A stretch of 64,000 nucleotides of DNA from Plantago major (lineage: Eukaryota > Streptophyta > Magnoliopsida > Lamiales > Plantaginaceae), in assembly GCA_026545765.1 (NCBI GenBank), contig CM048839.1:88240414-88304413 (forward strand), read 5' to 3'. Of this stretch, positions 36,801 through 48,330 are shown one piece after another. Positions within the stretch are counted from its first letter, which is position 1; every line of letters starts with the position of its first letter. The notes beneath the pieces are model-generated. The model was not told the origin of the DNA and made no database searches. It saw only the letters and a program-made list of their open reading frames with translations. Both the position numbers and the translations under genes were made by a program.

Positions 36801-36881
36801 CTCGGAGCTATCGGTTAGAGATATCGCTTCGGAGTCATATCCCTCTGCCTCGGATCGATTTTGGCTATCACTCTCGGACAT
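33841..36881 (-). other. antisense ORF region of the Tat element (gypsy-type 'transposase_28' protein)
   Basis: Minus-strand frames lie at 36881-35328 (517 codons from MSESDSQNRSE) and 34512-33841 (223 codons), with coiled-coil-like frames between them. The first has an acidic Ser/Glu-rich N-terminus, then a domain with EIPECVEILVPDESYAFYNP and ISLHCGWRLP that resembles the Pfam family called putative gypsy-type transposon (PF04195). The last has Arg/Gln/Ser-rich ends. Such antisense ORFs between pol and the 3' LTR are known in plant Tat elements, often with introns. Function is unknown. It belongs to the retroelement, not to the host. Confidence 0.75.
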
Positions 36882-37309
36882 CCTAGGGAAAGGAGAAAGC
36901 AATTTCGTAAGCTTTAAGATGGCAGTCCGAGAGGTCATTTATGTATATTAAAGTGGTCAGTTTATAAGCAAACACTACTGGCTTTCCCAGGCGAAGTTAG
37001 TTCGGAGTCAGTAAGATGCTGATTCGGCGTTAGTCAACATTGAGAACGTATGGAGTATTAAAACTATAATACACATCATAAGCATGCATCCGAGCAACTA
37101 GAAGAAAAACAATGCAGACAAATGATAAGACGAGACAAGTAAACTTACTTGGACTCGGATGATTAGATGGAAATGCCTTGGCTTCATATGCAATCTCGTG
37201 CTTCGGATCTCTTATCGCTCGCTTCGGATTGATGGTAGTCGCTTCGGATATACTCAGAATGCGAAAATTCTCTCTCTAAACGGTGAGCAAATGAACCGGC
37301 CAACCCCTC

Positions 37310-37317
37310 TATTTATA
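37310..37317 (-). promoter_or_regulatory. candidate antisense promoter (TATA box) in the Tat element
   Basis: TATAAATA on - sits about 430 bp upstream of the antisense start codon (36881). Downstream, a splice-donor-like GTAAGT begins at 37148 and an acceptor TTTCCCTAG ends at 36883, directly before GATG. This arrangement suggests an antisense transcript with an intron in its leader. Inferred from motifs only. Confidence 0.5.
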
Positions 37318-37794
37318 GAGGGCCATATTGGGAACTCCAACTGTCACGATTTTTCGGGATTAAATCTCAATCGTAGATCAAAAATCATCCAACGGCATAG
37401 TACAATTATACCAAGTGAAATGACGAATTGGTACAACAAATTTACCTCTTGGATAGATGAATACAACAACTCTCCCTCTCTCGGGCGGCAGACAACACGA
37501 GAGTTCCGGATTATCATCTTCTCGGACGCCTAGCGGCTTATCAGTCCAACATAACTTGTCCACACAAGGAACCTCGTATACTCGAGCGATTACCCTTCGG
37601 ACCTTCCCGCGACCACAGAGGTTGGTTCGGACGGGACACGCACCTACGGTCCGCCACCGTAGCTCATCAAAGGTACACTACCGATGTTCGGAGCCTAAAC
37701 TTAGTCTCCATTACAAATACCATTTTTTCTTTTTTCTTCACTTGCCGTTTCTGACCCAAATTTCTGATGGCAACGATGTTTTAGAAAAAGAAAA

Positions 37795-37812
37795 AAGGGG
37801 GGGGGGGGGGGG
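37795..37812. repeat. poly-G tract
   Basis: A run of about 16 G just before the 3' LTR region of the Tat element, about 165 bp upstream of the LTR. It is not the polypurine tract used for plus-strand priming, which abuts the LTR. Confidence 0.85.
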
Positions 37813-37975
37813 AGAGAGACTGAGTCAATGGCCACACGAAGTACGGATTACACCTTTTTCAACAAGATCGAAACGGATTGGACTGAAGAACGGATTTTTT
37901 TCCTCAAAACAGCTTCCCAAACCAATAGTTCCACAACTATCTTCTACTAAGATACTTGGAAACTAGGGGGACATA

Positions 37976-38921
37976 TGTTGATACGGAAATATGTCCAATC
38001 CGTCATAAAGGACCTAGGAACGAATCCTAGGGCGTCCTAAGTCATCCAATGGATCCGAGACACCTTAGTCCGAGCCAATGGTCCGATCCGGGCTGACCAT
38101 CCATGGTCCGACCCACCCTAAAAGAAAGGAACGAAGGATTTGGGACCTGCAAGGCCCGACCCGGAACCATGAGTCCGACCTACCTTGGTCCGAGCCTCTC
38201 TGGGAAAGGAGCATAGTGCTAAGTCAGTACCCTCTCCGACCCAAGGACTCCGATCCGGATGTCAACTCGGATCCAGCATGACCATCTCATAAAGCAACCA
38301 AGCAAATGGGCACCAAAGAGTGAGATGTCCGAACCCAGGAGCTCCGAATCGGAAGAGTTGGACAGGCAGGAGAACTTCCTCAACTGACAACCAAATATGG
38401 TCCGGACCAATCGTCCGGACCCATCTCTCCGAACCTGGGAACTCGGCAGAACTAATCACATCCTCAAGAACTCTCCCAATAATGACCAAACTACCCCTAA
38501 AGCCCAAGATGGCATGGGCTAAAGCTTCATTATTGGTCTATGGGCCTCATATTAGCATTGGTGGCTCAATCGTAGCCTTACACTTGGCGCAATCCTAGCA
38601 AGGCCTTCCATTTTGATGATAGCCTATAAATAAGGCACACATCCCCACAAGTAAGGAACATCTCACAAGTCACATCACGACCTCAATCCCGAATATTATA
38701 CAGAGTTGATCTTCAGTCACTCTCGAGTAAAGTCTCATCCCGGTTTGACACTTAGCAAACCGGGCACTAACCCCCCCCCACTCAAGTGTGCAGGTCCTTA
38801 CCGAAGCAGTTGGTCGCTGGTTCTTACGCCTTGGTCCTTACCTAGCAAGGAGCTTCTTACCTTGGCATCCATTAGTGGAGTTGAAATAAATCTAAGTAGT
38901 TGGGGAGTTACACCCTCAACA
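37976..38921 (+). repeat. 3' LTR of the Tat element (946 bp)
   Basis: Partner of the 5' LTR, preceded by the purine tract and followed directly by the TGTTT target duplication and the resumed RNase H reading of the host gypsy element. TATAAATA is at 38625-38632. Confidence 0.93.
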
Positions 38922-40158
38922 TGTTTACGCAAAAAGAATTGAATATGAGGCAAAGAAGATGGTTGGAGCTACTAAAGGATTACGATTTGGGAATTTATTA
39001 CCATCCTGGAAAAGCTAATGTAGTTGCTGATGCACTTAGTCGAAAAGCACCGGTGGTGGCAGCCATGTTGACCCAAGAGAAAAAGATTTTGAGGGAGTTG
39101 GAAGAACTGGATATCGAAGTGGTGAGTAATGACTTCAACAGCACGATTGCTAGCTTAATAGCTCAGCCATTGTTGATTGACCGCATCAAGGAAGCACAAA
39201 AGGGAGATGCAGATTTGGTCAAGATTATTGAAGGGTTAGCAAATGGTTTGTACCCGAAATTTGGAATGCACGACGATGGTTCCTTGAGGTATGGAAATAG
39301 GGTATGTGTTCCATCCAATGCCGAATTGAAGGAAGAGATTCTAACCAATGCTCACAGATCTCGATTTTCTATACACCCGGGTGGCACTAAGATGTATAGA
39401 GACTTGCTAAAGCACTTTTGGTGGAAGGGCATGAAACGTGATGTAGCAGACTTCGTGGCTAGATGCATTACATGTCAGCAAGTGAAAATTGAGCACCAGC
39501 GGATTGGAGGTACATTGCAGAATTTGGAAATTCCTCAGTGGAAATGGGAGCATATCACTATGGACTTTGTTACTGGTCTACCATCCACACCGAGGAAGAG
39601 GCACGATGTAGTTTGGGTAATTGTAGACCGACTTACTAAATCAACGCATTTTCTGCCAATCAAGAAGTCAGATTCATTGGATAAATTGGCAAAGAAGTAT
39701 GTGAAGAATATAGTTTGCCTTCACGGTGTGCCAGTGAGCATAGTTTCGGATCGTGACCCAAGGTTTGCTTCTCATTTTTGGAAGAGTCTACAGAGTGCCC
39801 TTGACACACAGTTGAAGTTTAGTACCGCATTCCATCCACAGACTGATGGGCAATCAGAGAGAACGATTCAAATATTGGAAGATATGTTAAGATCTTGTGT
39901 CATGGACTTTAAAGGAAGTTGGGGTGAACATTTGAAGTTGGCAGAGTTTGCTTACAACAATAGCTATCAAAGTAGTATTGGCATGGCTCCATATGAAGCT
40001 CTTTACGGGAGAAAGTGCAGGTCTCCGATTCATTGGGATGATATTGGGATACAAGGGAATGAAAAAGTCACAAATAGTTGAATAGTATGTGAATTTCCCT
40101 AATTGACACTAATTATGTACTAATTAATCACAAATTCTTGTAAGATACGTGCATTAAT

Positions 40159-40646
40159 GAGATACTTGAGAGACTGGTTGATATTATTAAATATATTTAT
40201 AATGTTTTAAACAATATCAGTAATGCTTTATGAATGGACATTTTATATCTTTTTTATGTATATGTATATCACAAATGTTCTTAGTAAAATCTCTAATGCT
40301 TTTAAATATAACTGTAATATTTGTCCGTCTCTTTTAATCTCTCTATAAGATCATCTCTCATGATACTTACTCTTGATTAATTTGACACTAATTTCCTTTC
40401 AAAGATACAAAATTAATCGATTTGGTCTAAATGCAAATACGAATGAATATAATGTTAAATTTATTAGTGAGATACCTGAAAGACGGATTGATGTTTTTTA
40501 AATATATACATAATGTTTCAAATAATATCAATAATGTTTTATGAATGTACATTTTATATTATGTTTATATATATGTATATCACCGATGTTCTTAGTAAAA
40601 CCTCTAATGTTTTTTAATATAAAAATAATGTATGTGCCTCTCTTTT
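40159..40646 (+). repeat. direct repeat, two ~177-bp copies spaced 310 bp
   Basis: 40159-40335 and 40469-40646 align along their length, starting GAGATAC.TGA.AGAC and sharing ACATTTTATAT, GTATATGTATATCAC and TTCTTAGTAAAA.CTCTAATG. Divergence is about 15-20% by eye. The intervening DNA is A/T-rich. It begins just right of the end of the second gypsy element. No coding potential. Confidence 0.75.
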
Positions 40647-40799
40647 GTGTGGAAAGTATAATAAAAAAAAAAGAAAAGAATTATTAAAAACATAGATGTT
40701 TAAAAGCATCGATTTTTTTAACAACATATGTATATCTCTTTTTCACATAATACATATGTTGTTTTTTAACAACATATGTATATCTCTTTTTAACAACAA

Positions 40800-41300
40800 A
40801 TGAAGATTTGATTCCGACTTGTCTCCACACACAACACACACTTCCTCCTCTAATATGTGTCGCCTTTTTAACTCACTGGAGGTAGGTAGAGAATTGTGTA
40901 AGGCACGCCATAGGAAATACTTAATTTTACCTGGTATTGCCAAGTTCCAAACCAAGTTCCAATCTTATTTTACATGATTGGAAGAAGAGCCCTTCACTGC
41001 TATTCCAGCTCTCTCCCTCTGATCCATAGCCAAATGATAAGCTGAGCGTACTGAATAACGACCATTCTTTGAATAATGGCAAACACGAATGTCCTCGACG
41101 TCCTTATTGGCGATTGGAATCTTAAAATTCTCAAATCCATCATCCTGCCAAAACAAATGGTTAAGAACAGACACATCCCAAGCATTAAGGCTAGAATGAC
41201 TGAGAGAGGAAACTTTCAAAGGACTCTCAAGATACAAATCAGGTGTTTTCGGTTTAAAAGAGGGATAGCCGTATCTACTTATCGTTTCAAACATCAATGG
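40800..41300 (-). pseudogene. LINE reverse-transcriptase 3' fragment (zf-RVT domain)
   Basis: On - the sequence encodes WDVSVLNHLFWQDD...FKIPIANKD, then GRYSVRSAYHLAM, and then VWNLAIPGKIKYFLWRALH..LPTSSELKRRHI...CVVCGDKSESNLHLL. That is the order of the C-terminal zinc-binding domain (zf-RVT) found in plant LINE and LINE-derived RT genes. An in-frame stop lies between the two halves and the 5' part (endonuclease, RT core) is absent, so it is a truncated relic. Its 3' end breaks into short ACAACATATGTATATCTC repeats at 40721-40795. Confidence 0.8.
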
Positions 41301-42197
41301 AAGCACCATATACCCACTCTCCAACGTAAACCAGCATAAACTGGAATAACATACTATATATATGTTGAGGATCCTTGCCAATGAAAGATTTAAATGGCAA
41401 AAAATAGAAGTGTAAGAAGAATCTCACTGCATCTTCACACTTATAAACTTACTATATGGATCGTTATCTACACTTAATCTCACTGATTATAGTTTATAAA
41501 TTTACTAACAAATATCAATGTCGAAGACGCAAACTTCAAATATCATGTAACAAAGAGTATCAAAACTGTGAAATCTTGAATTGGCGTACATATATAAGAA
41601 AAATAATGATCTATGAAATTAGTTGAGTTAACGACCTTTACTTAGGAGTTAGGACTTCGAGTCTCACCGGCTAAATCTGAAGTACATATGAAAACCCAGA
41701 GTGTGTGATTATAAGAAACACTTTGTGTTTTTTCTGCATATGAACCTGAACCTGAGCCGATGGGATTAAATAAGCCAACATTTTCTAGTTAATAACATAT
41801 GAACCTGAAACAGAGGCATTGGATTTAAATAAATCAACATTATATGGTTAGTAATACTGACACTGTAAAGCCAAATCTAGACATTATTTAGTTATCAATA
41901 GTGTAAAATCAAATCAGGACATATTTAGAGGCTAATTACACATGCTAAAATTAATCATTTGCATTTGAGTTTCATAATACACCTTTGCTTCCACCCTAAC
42001 AGGATCAGGCAAGAATTGTCCAAACGGATTGGATATGTACAACATGTATGTATCTACTCACTTCAAGCAGAGTCCTAAATTAGTAAAGTACATCATTCTC
42101 TGTTCAAACAGTAAAAGATAGCCTAGAGAAAGATACAAAACATGAAAACGATAAACATATTTATTGAGTAAAACAATTCCAGCAATAGCAAAAGTAC
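41301..42197. other. gene-free DNA
   Basis: A/T-rich sequence. No exon, RNA gene or repeat is recognised beyond the LINE fragment on the left. Confidence 0.4.
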
Positions 42198-42284
42198 CTT
42201 AAAGAATACACCCCAAACAACATCTTGCGGAATCCGATTCCTTGCTAGGAAAAGAAATGCGATTTTCGGGTTTCCATCAGTTCC
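42198..42284 (-). pseudogene. lone exon resembling GT14 / core-2 branching glycosyltransferase (BC10-like)
   Basis: An 87-bp block on - is flanked by an acceptor-like CATTAG and a donor GTACTT and encodes 29 residues, GTDGNPKIAFLFLARNRIPQ followed by DVVWGVFFK. The PKIAFLFL.R...P.D..W..FF pattern is the conserved start of the catalytic region of plant core-2/I-branching (GT14, BC10-like) transferases. I find no following exons. A short upstream frame on - at 42566-42381 (61 aa, MASGIALKHS...) may be related but carries an internal duplication and does not join cleanly. It is probably a gene fragment. Confidence 0.5.
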
Positions 42285-42566
42285 CTAATGAGTAATCAAA
42301 GTTAAGAGTTTGTTGGGATTCCATCAACACGAAAGTAGCGAAGCAGAAAAGGAACATAAAGCATTGCAAAAAGCTTCATTCTACATCGATGGTGAAGTAA
42401 TTTCCCAGAATTTATTTGCTTCATCTATGGTAAGAAGATTTCGGAGATAATCGAATGACTTCGCAAAAACCAGGCTGGAGCTGGTTTCAGAGATAATCGA
42501 ATGACTTCCACAGATTCTTTCCCTCTTCTTCGATCCACTGTGCTTCAATGCGATTCCGCTGGCCAT

Positions 42567-43808
42567 GATAAAAATCGAAAAATGAACTTACGAATTGAGT
42601 GTGTTGGTTGAAGAATGATACAGATTTATATAGGAAATGTATGATAACAACCGGATTGATTTTATTGGAACTTCAAATAGAAAGTATGAAATCCCAACAA
42701 ACTTGATTCTGGAAATTCAAATAGGAAGTTCAAGATCCTAACAAACAAATTTTCACGTGAAAGCAAATGTATTTTAACTATAATTAGATTAGATAATCCA
42801 TAAAAGTAGGGATTTTCATAAACTAATTACTTTTATTCGGTGACAGGCGTACATGAGAATAAAAATTCAAATATATCTATTGAATGAATGCATCAAATAT
42901 TAGTGGATTATAAACCATTTATTTTTGGAGGGAATTTGCCACATCGACTTTTTGTATATGTGGCATAGCTCTTCTTTCATCTAGACCATCACTTTTATCA
43001 TATATATATATATATATATATATATAGATTCGAACCAAGCAGCAGTGTCAGTAGTAGTAAGAGTTCTTTTAGTGATCTCTATTCAGTAAAAAGATGTTTA
43101 CTATAATGTCTTTTAATATACATATGCTGAGTTCACTATGAAAACAACTGGAACAATACCACCTTGAATTCGCCGTAGATACACGAAACCTAGGATAACG
43201 ATGGAAATGTGCAGATAATGTGAAACAAATACTACGTCAGTTTTGACCATTTGAAGCTTCCTAAAAACCCTCCTATAATGACATGACATCATTGACATGG
43301 CGTAAATTTACGTACAGATGATTCAATTATGCATTTTTAAAATAATAGCTTCCGGTAACATTTAGAAAGTATACTTTATGTTGTAACATGTACAAAAAGA
43401 ATACTTAAACGTCTATTATGTGATCATTAAATTGACTTCAATTTGTACGTTTCGACAAAATTTTAAATCAGATGCATGAAACATACACTTTGACTTGACG
43501 GCAAAATCGACTAATTCACGCTAGTTCTTACTAATTCGGTCAAAATTAACTGTTTCTTTATGATTGACTAACGGAATATCTAAATTGGTCACGAACTAAA
43601 TAAAATGTATCTAAATCGGACTGTAACAACTAAATGTAACCACAAGAGCCATCCACACAGATACCATCAGGCTGTGATCCTGAACAAGTCCAACCTAGAT
43701 TACCAAAAAAATTTCTTACGTGATAATACTAAGTGAAAACACCATTAAAATCAATTAGTTGCCCTATAGTAATTGCTCTGAGGCAGGGGTATGACCTAGT
43801 CTCAGAGT
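42567..43808. other. gene-free DNA with a (TA)n tract
   Basis: A/T-rich intergenic sequence. A (TA)n microsatellite lies at about 42999-43026. Minus-strand frames here have no recognisable homology. Confidence 0.4.
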
Positions 43809-44190
43809 TGATGTAAGCGGAAGAAATGAATGAGATTACCATTTGATTGTAGAGAGAAAAGTAAATAAAATGCTTTGTATTGATGGGGAATATGAATTGT
43901 GTTACAGATATAGCTATATAAGAGATATTTATACACAAACTTGAGCTTAAAGAAGTTTCTAGTCTATAACAGAAAGTGGAGGGAAAATTTAACAAACTAA
44001 CTACCTTACTAACAAACTAACTAACTACTCCAAATTGTAACCAACTATCTATGATGTCATCATTCCCCCTGCGGTGTAGCATAATAGTTTCTTCCTGTGA
44101 TCTGTCATGCCCGCATGCTTCCTTTTGTGAACTGCTACATCTTCTCTTTTCTTCTTGTGAATCATGATCACCATTGCTCTGATACTTAGG
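43809..44190 (-). mobile_element. TRIM-like non-autonomous LTR element remnant
   Basis: On - an LTR-like segment (44062-43809, 254 bp) begins TGATGACATCATAG and ends CGCTTACATCA. It is preceded by a polypurine tract GCAGGGGGAA. Only about 110 bp further upstream lies a primer-binding site-like AGTATCAGAGCAATGG (44186-44171). A PBS and PPT this close, with no coding DNA between, is the hallmark of TRIM elements. The second LTR is not recognisable, so the element is broken. The CRM-like element inserted about 100 bp to its right. Confidence 0.55.
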
Positions 44191-44290
44191 TGTAAGAATA
44201 ATCTGAAGGCCATTTCTTATCATTAATGAAAGAATTGAACACCATTTTGACAACCAGATTTGATGCATTACTTTACATCAGCCGTCTATT

Positions 44291-44632
44291 TGATATAAGC
44301 GGAAGCAAGATAAACGCCAATCTAACACGGAGATTAACAAATACGATAGCAAGCAACTATCAAACAGAGTTAAACTCAATATTCTTGGTATTAACCAAAG
44401 ACACAATGTCGATAACAATTATGTAGAAATAACATATGAATGATAAATCCTAGCTACTAGACTATATATATAAGAAAATAACAATACGAAACCTAACAGA
44501 CTTAGAATACTAATCCTAATGAACTAAATACCAAAAGTACGAAACAAGCCCAACTAGTTGGACTAACTAGTCGAGATTTGCTTAGCCGCATCAATATGAG
44601 CGGCTAGCTCTTCCCGTTCCTGTGCCACATCA
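44291..44632 (-). repeat. 3' LTR of the CRM/Reina-like element
   Basis: 342-bp LTR. The integrase frame on - continues about 70 bp into it, ending with [12 protein letters not shown] at 44563, so the polyprotein C-terminus is LTR-encoded. Confidence 0.9.
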
Positions 44633-47600
44633 GTCTCCCCTGGTTGAACAGAACTCGACCTCGAGTTACCTAGCGCATCTGGATAGATCGGTGCCTCTAA
44701 AGCATGATAGAGGGTCAGATCCGCGACATTGAAAGTCGAAGAAATACCCAGGCTCGGAGGAAGATCCACAACGTAAGCATTATCATTGATGCGCTTTAGA
44801 ATTTTGTACGGACCATACTTTCGAGGTTGAAGTTTGGAGTACGTACCGACAGGAAAATGCTCGCGACGAAGAAACACCATAACCATGTCACTCTCAGTGA
44901 AGACACAAGCACGACGATGCTTATCAGCAAGTTCCTTAAATTTTGCATTCGTGCCTGCTAGTTTTTCACGAACTTCGCCTTCGATGTCAACCACAGAATG
45001 TGCCATAGTCTCAGCGATGATACTAAAGTTGGGACCGCAGAGAATGTCGAGTAGATCCACCACATGACGAGGAGTACGACGATATACTATCTCAAACGGG
45101 CTACGACCGGTAGAAGAATGAACGGCGTTATTAAATGCAAACTCGGATTGCGCCAGTGCGTAATCCCACGCACGCGGTTTGTCGATGCAAAGGCAGCGGA
45201 TGATATTACCCAGCGAACGATTAACGACTTCCGTTTGGCCATTGGTTTGGGGGTGTGCGGAGCTAGAGAACTTGAGTGTAGTATCGAAGAGCTTCCACAG
45301 AGTTAGCCAGAAGTGGCTTAGAAACTTCGAGTCTCGGTCGGATGTGATCGTCACAGGTACCCCATGTAACCGAACTACGTTGCGAAAGAAGAGGCGCGCG
45401 ATGTTAGAAGCGTCCGATGTCTTTTTACAGGGAATGAAGTGAACCATCTTGGAGAAATGATCCACGACTACAAAGACTGAGTTGACACTGCGTTGAGTGC
45501 ACGGTAACCTAAGGACGAAGTCCATCATGAGGTCCATCCAAATTCCATCCGGCGGCGGTAATGGCGTGTAAAGTCCCGTGTTGTTAGCTCGTTCCTTGGC
45601 TGTTTGACAAGTGTAGCACTTCAGCACGAAACTACGCACGTCACGTTTCAGTTGCGGCCAATAGAAGCGAGCTTCAACCCCCGATATGGATTTGTCGACT
45701 CCCAAGTGGCCACTGAGTCCGCCAGTGTGTAAATCCTGTATCAATGATTCGCGCGTAAGGATACGCGTGGAATACATAACCTGTTTGCCTTGAAGAGATA
45801 ACCATCATATATGTGGAAGTCAGTAGTGGGGCCAGTTTGAGTGCACGTTGTCCACGTGTCTTTGAAGTCATCATCCTGTGCATAAAGATCTTTCAGAACC
45901 TCAAATCCCCCGATCTCTTGTCGAAGCGAAATGACCAAGGTGGCACGGTGGCTCAGCGCGTCGGCCACGGTGTTCTTCGTTCCTGCTTTGTGCTTGAGTA
46001 TGAACGAAAATTGCTGGAGGTAGGATATCCAACGAGAATGCATCTTGTTCAAGGTTTTCTGCGTGTTTATGTGTTTGAGCGCCTCGTTGTCGGTATATAA
46101 GATAAATTAGTTCTGAATAAGATACGGTTCCCAAGTCTTCAAGGCACGGATCAACGCATATAATTCCTACTCGTAGGCACTCCACTTGCAACGGGATTCG
46201 CTTAACTTCTCGCTAAATAACGCAATTGGTCAGCCTTCCTGGGATAGTACGGCGCCAACACCGATGCCGGATGTGTCGCATTTGACCATGAAAACCTTAT
46301 CGAAGTTCGGAAGTGCCAGGACTGGGGCGGATGAGAGTCGCTCCTTGAGGAGTGCAAAGCAACGTTCCTGTTCGAAGTCCCACTTGAAACGACCTTTCTT
46401 GAGGCACTTTGTAAGCGGAGTGCAAATAACGCTGAAATTCCAAATGAATCGGCGGTAAAAGGAAGCTAGGCCAAGGAAACTGCGAAGCTCAGAGACGCCT
46501 TTTGGCGTCGGCCAGCTGCGGATTACCGCTACCTTCGACTCGTCGACTTTCATGTCATCCTTTCCTAAGACGAAACCCAGGAATATCAAAGATTCAACCA
46601 TAAAGTAGCACTTCTTCATATTGATGTAGACTTTATTAGTACATAGCACCTGTAGCACGGACCAAAGATGGCGCAGGTGATCACCAGAGTTCCTGATGTA
46701 AATGAGTATGTCGTCGAAGTAGACGACGACGAACTTACCAATAAACGGTTTTAAGACTTTGTTCATAAGACGCATGAAAGTTCTAGGTGCGTTAGACAGG
46801 CCGAAGGGCATGTCTTTCCACTCGAAGAGGCCTTCTTTCGTCTTGGATGTTGTTTTCCACTCATCACCTGGACGGATGCGAACTTGGTGATATCCACTGC
46901 GAAGATCAATCTTTGAATAAACATGAGAGCCAGCCAAGCAATCCAACATGTCTTCTAGGCGTGGTATAGGGAACCTATAATGAACAGTGATCTTGTTGAT
47001 TGCACGGCTATCCACACACATGTTCCACGAGCCATCTTTCTTAGGTGTGAGTAGAGCTGCAGGGACTCATACTAGGTTGTGTTTTCCCTTCTTGTAATAG
47101 GTTTTCCACGATGCCTTGTAACGCGGCACTCTCCTTAGGGCTCATTCGATAGTGTGGTAAATTAGGCAGGCTCGCGTCGGGAACCAAGTCGATGGCGTGT
47201 TCGATTCCTCTTTCCGGTGGCAGGCCTGGCGGAATCCCATCAAAAGCCACGTCTTTAAATTCACCGAGTAACTCTTGGACTTTAGGCGGAATATCCGGTT
47301 GTGTATCGGCTTCATGATCAACAACCATCACTTCTTTGACGACGATAACGTGAACCTCCCCAGTTTCCCGGATTTCATCCAGAAAGCGAGTCTTTGGTGT
47401 TGTGATGAGTAAGGGTCGACGGTGCATTTGGCCAGGAAGGAAGGCGCTTCGGTGTTAGGGGGTCAAGCTTATTCTTGTATCCCTTTTGACGAATCTGTAG
47501 ACATTTTCTTGACCATGATACGTGACGTCTAAATCATATAACCATGGTCGACCAAGCAAGAGGCAGCAAGAGGACATATCCACGACGTCACAAACCACAA

Positions 47601-48330
47601 AATCGGAGTAACCTTCTCCCATAGAGAATAGGACGATGCAACGTTTGTTGACTATAACATGGGCGACGTCTTTAATCCAACCTAGGGAATATGGTTCAGG
47701 ATATATGGTCAATAACCGGTAAGCCGAGCTTTTGAATGGCAGAAAGTGATATAATATTTTCCATGCTACCACCATCCACAATAAATTCGCACCCCTTGTC
47801 GTTGACGATGCAACGAGATCGAAAAATACGTACGACACCATTAGTAGCATAGTCAGGGTTAAGATACACCTTACGTAGCGTGAAATTGGTAACGATACCG
47901 TTGCGAGGAAGGGCTAGGGCAGGTCTGCGCTGCCATTTCGGTGCGGTCGCCGGCACGGTGTGTGATGCACCAGGGTCAGGTGGTTCGGGTGTATAATCTG
48001 GTGGCGCGATCGATTGGTGATAATGATCGATCTTCAATGATGGCGCTGAACCGGTTGACGGCGGCGACGGAAGGGCAGGTACAGGACTCGCGGGTTTGCT
48101 GGGTTGTGCGATCAACGCGTGCGTGACAAAGGAAGTCGGCCGCAATTGATCGACTGGTGGTAGCACGATGTTGCATTGCTGAGTGGTCGACATGATAATC
48201 GGAACAGAATCTGAGAGCTTGCGGGAAATAATTATCATGGATGGGTAACCTGTCGAGGGCGGATGGAAACGGTGGTGATAACAACAAGCTAGTACCGATC
48301 TCAGGCAATTCCTGGTCTCTGAATACCAAC

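Larger units (their letters stand above)
24470..38921 (+). mobile_element. Ty3/gypsy Tat-lineage retrotransposon (14.5 kb), young, broken
   Basis: LTRs are at 24470-25412 and 37976-38921, with target duplication TGTTT at 24465-24469 and 38922-38926. The primer-binding site TTGGCGCCGTCTGTGGGAA starts at 25414, two bases inside the 5' LTR, and a purine tract CTAGGGGGACATA ends at 37975. Sense parts: gag (about 25464-26900), protease with LIDTGSSSNVIS (about 27560), RT with YVDDMLVKS (about 28380-28900), RNase H (28990-29580), a second, archaeal-type RNase H region (about 29800-30120), and integrase (30430-31498). A 6.4-kb tail carries antisense ORFs. The two RNase H domains and the antisense ORF place it in the Tat lineage. 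LTRs differ by about 1% by eye, so it is younger than its host element. It has several breaks. Confidence 0.93.
20498..40081 (+). mobile_element. Ty3/gypsy retrotransposon, Tekay/Del chromovirus, broken, hosting a nested Tat element
   Basis: A 5' LTR (20498-21541) is followed by a primer-binding site-like AGTATCAGAGCC at 21550-21561. Then come gag with a plant chromovirus double Cys motif and zinc knuckle (about 21716-22650), protease [12 protein letters not shown] (about 22795), reverse transcriptase with IDDILIYS (about 23350-23960), RNase H (24200-24464, resuming at 38927) and integrase (about 39300-40081). The IN segment includes [11 protein letters not shown] and YGRKCRSP, typical of Tekay/Del. 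RNase H is split at 24465-24469/38922-38926 (TGTTT duplicated) by a younger Tat element. No matching 3' LTR is seen in the window. The element has several breaks and is a fossil. Confidence 0.9.
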
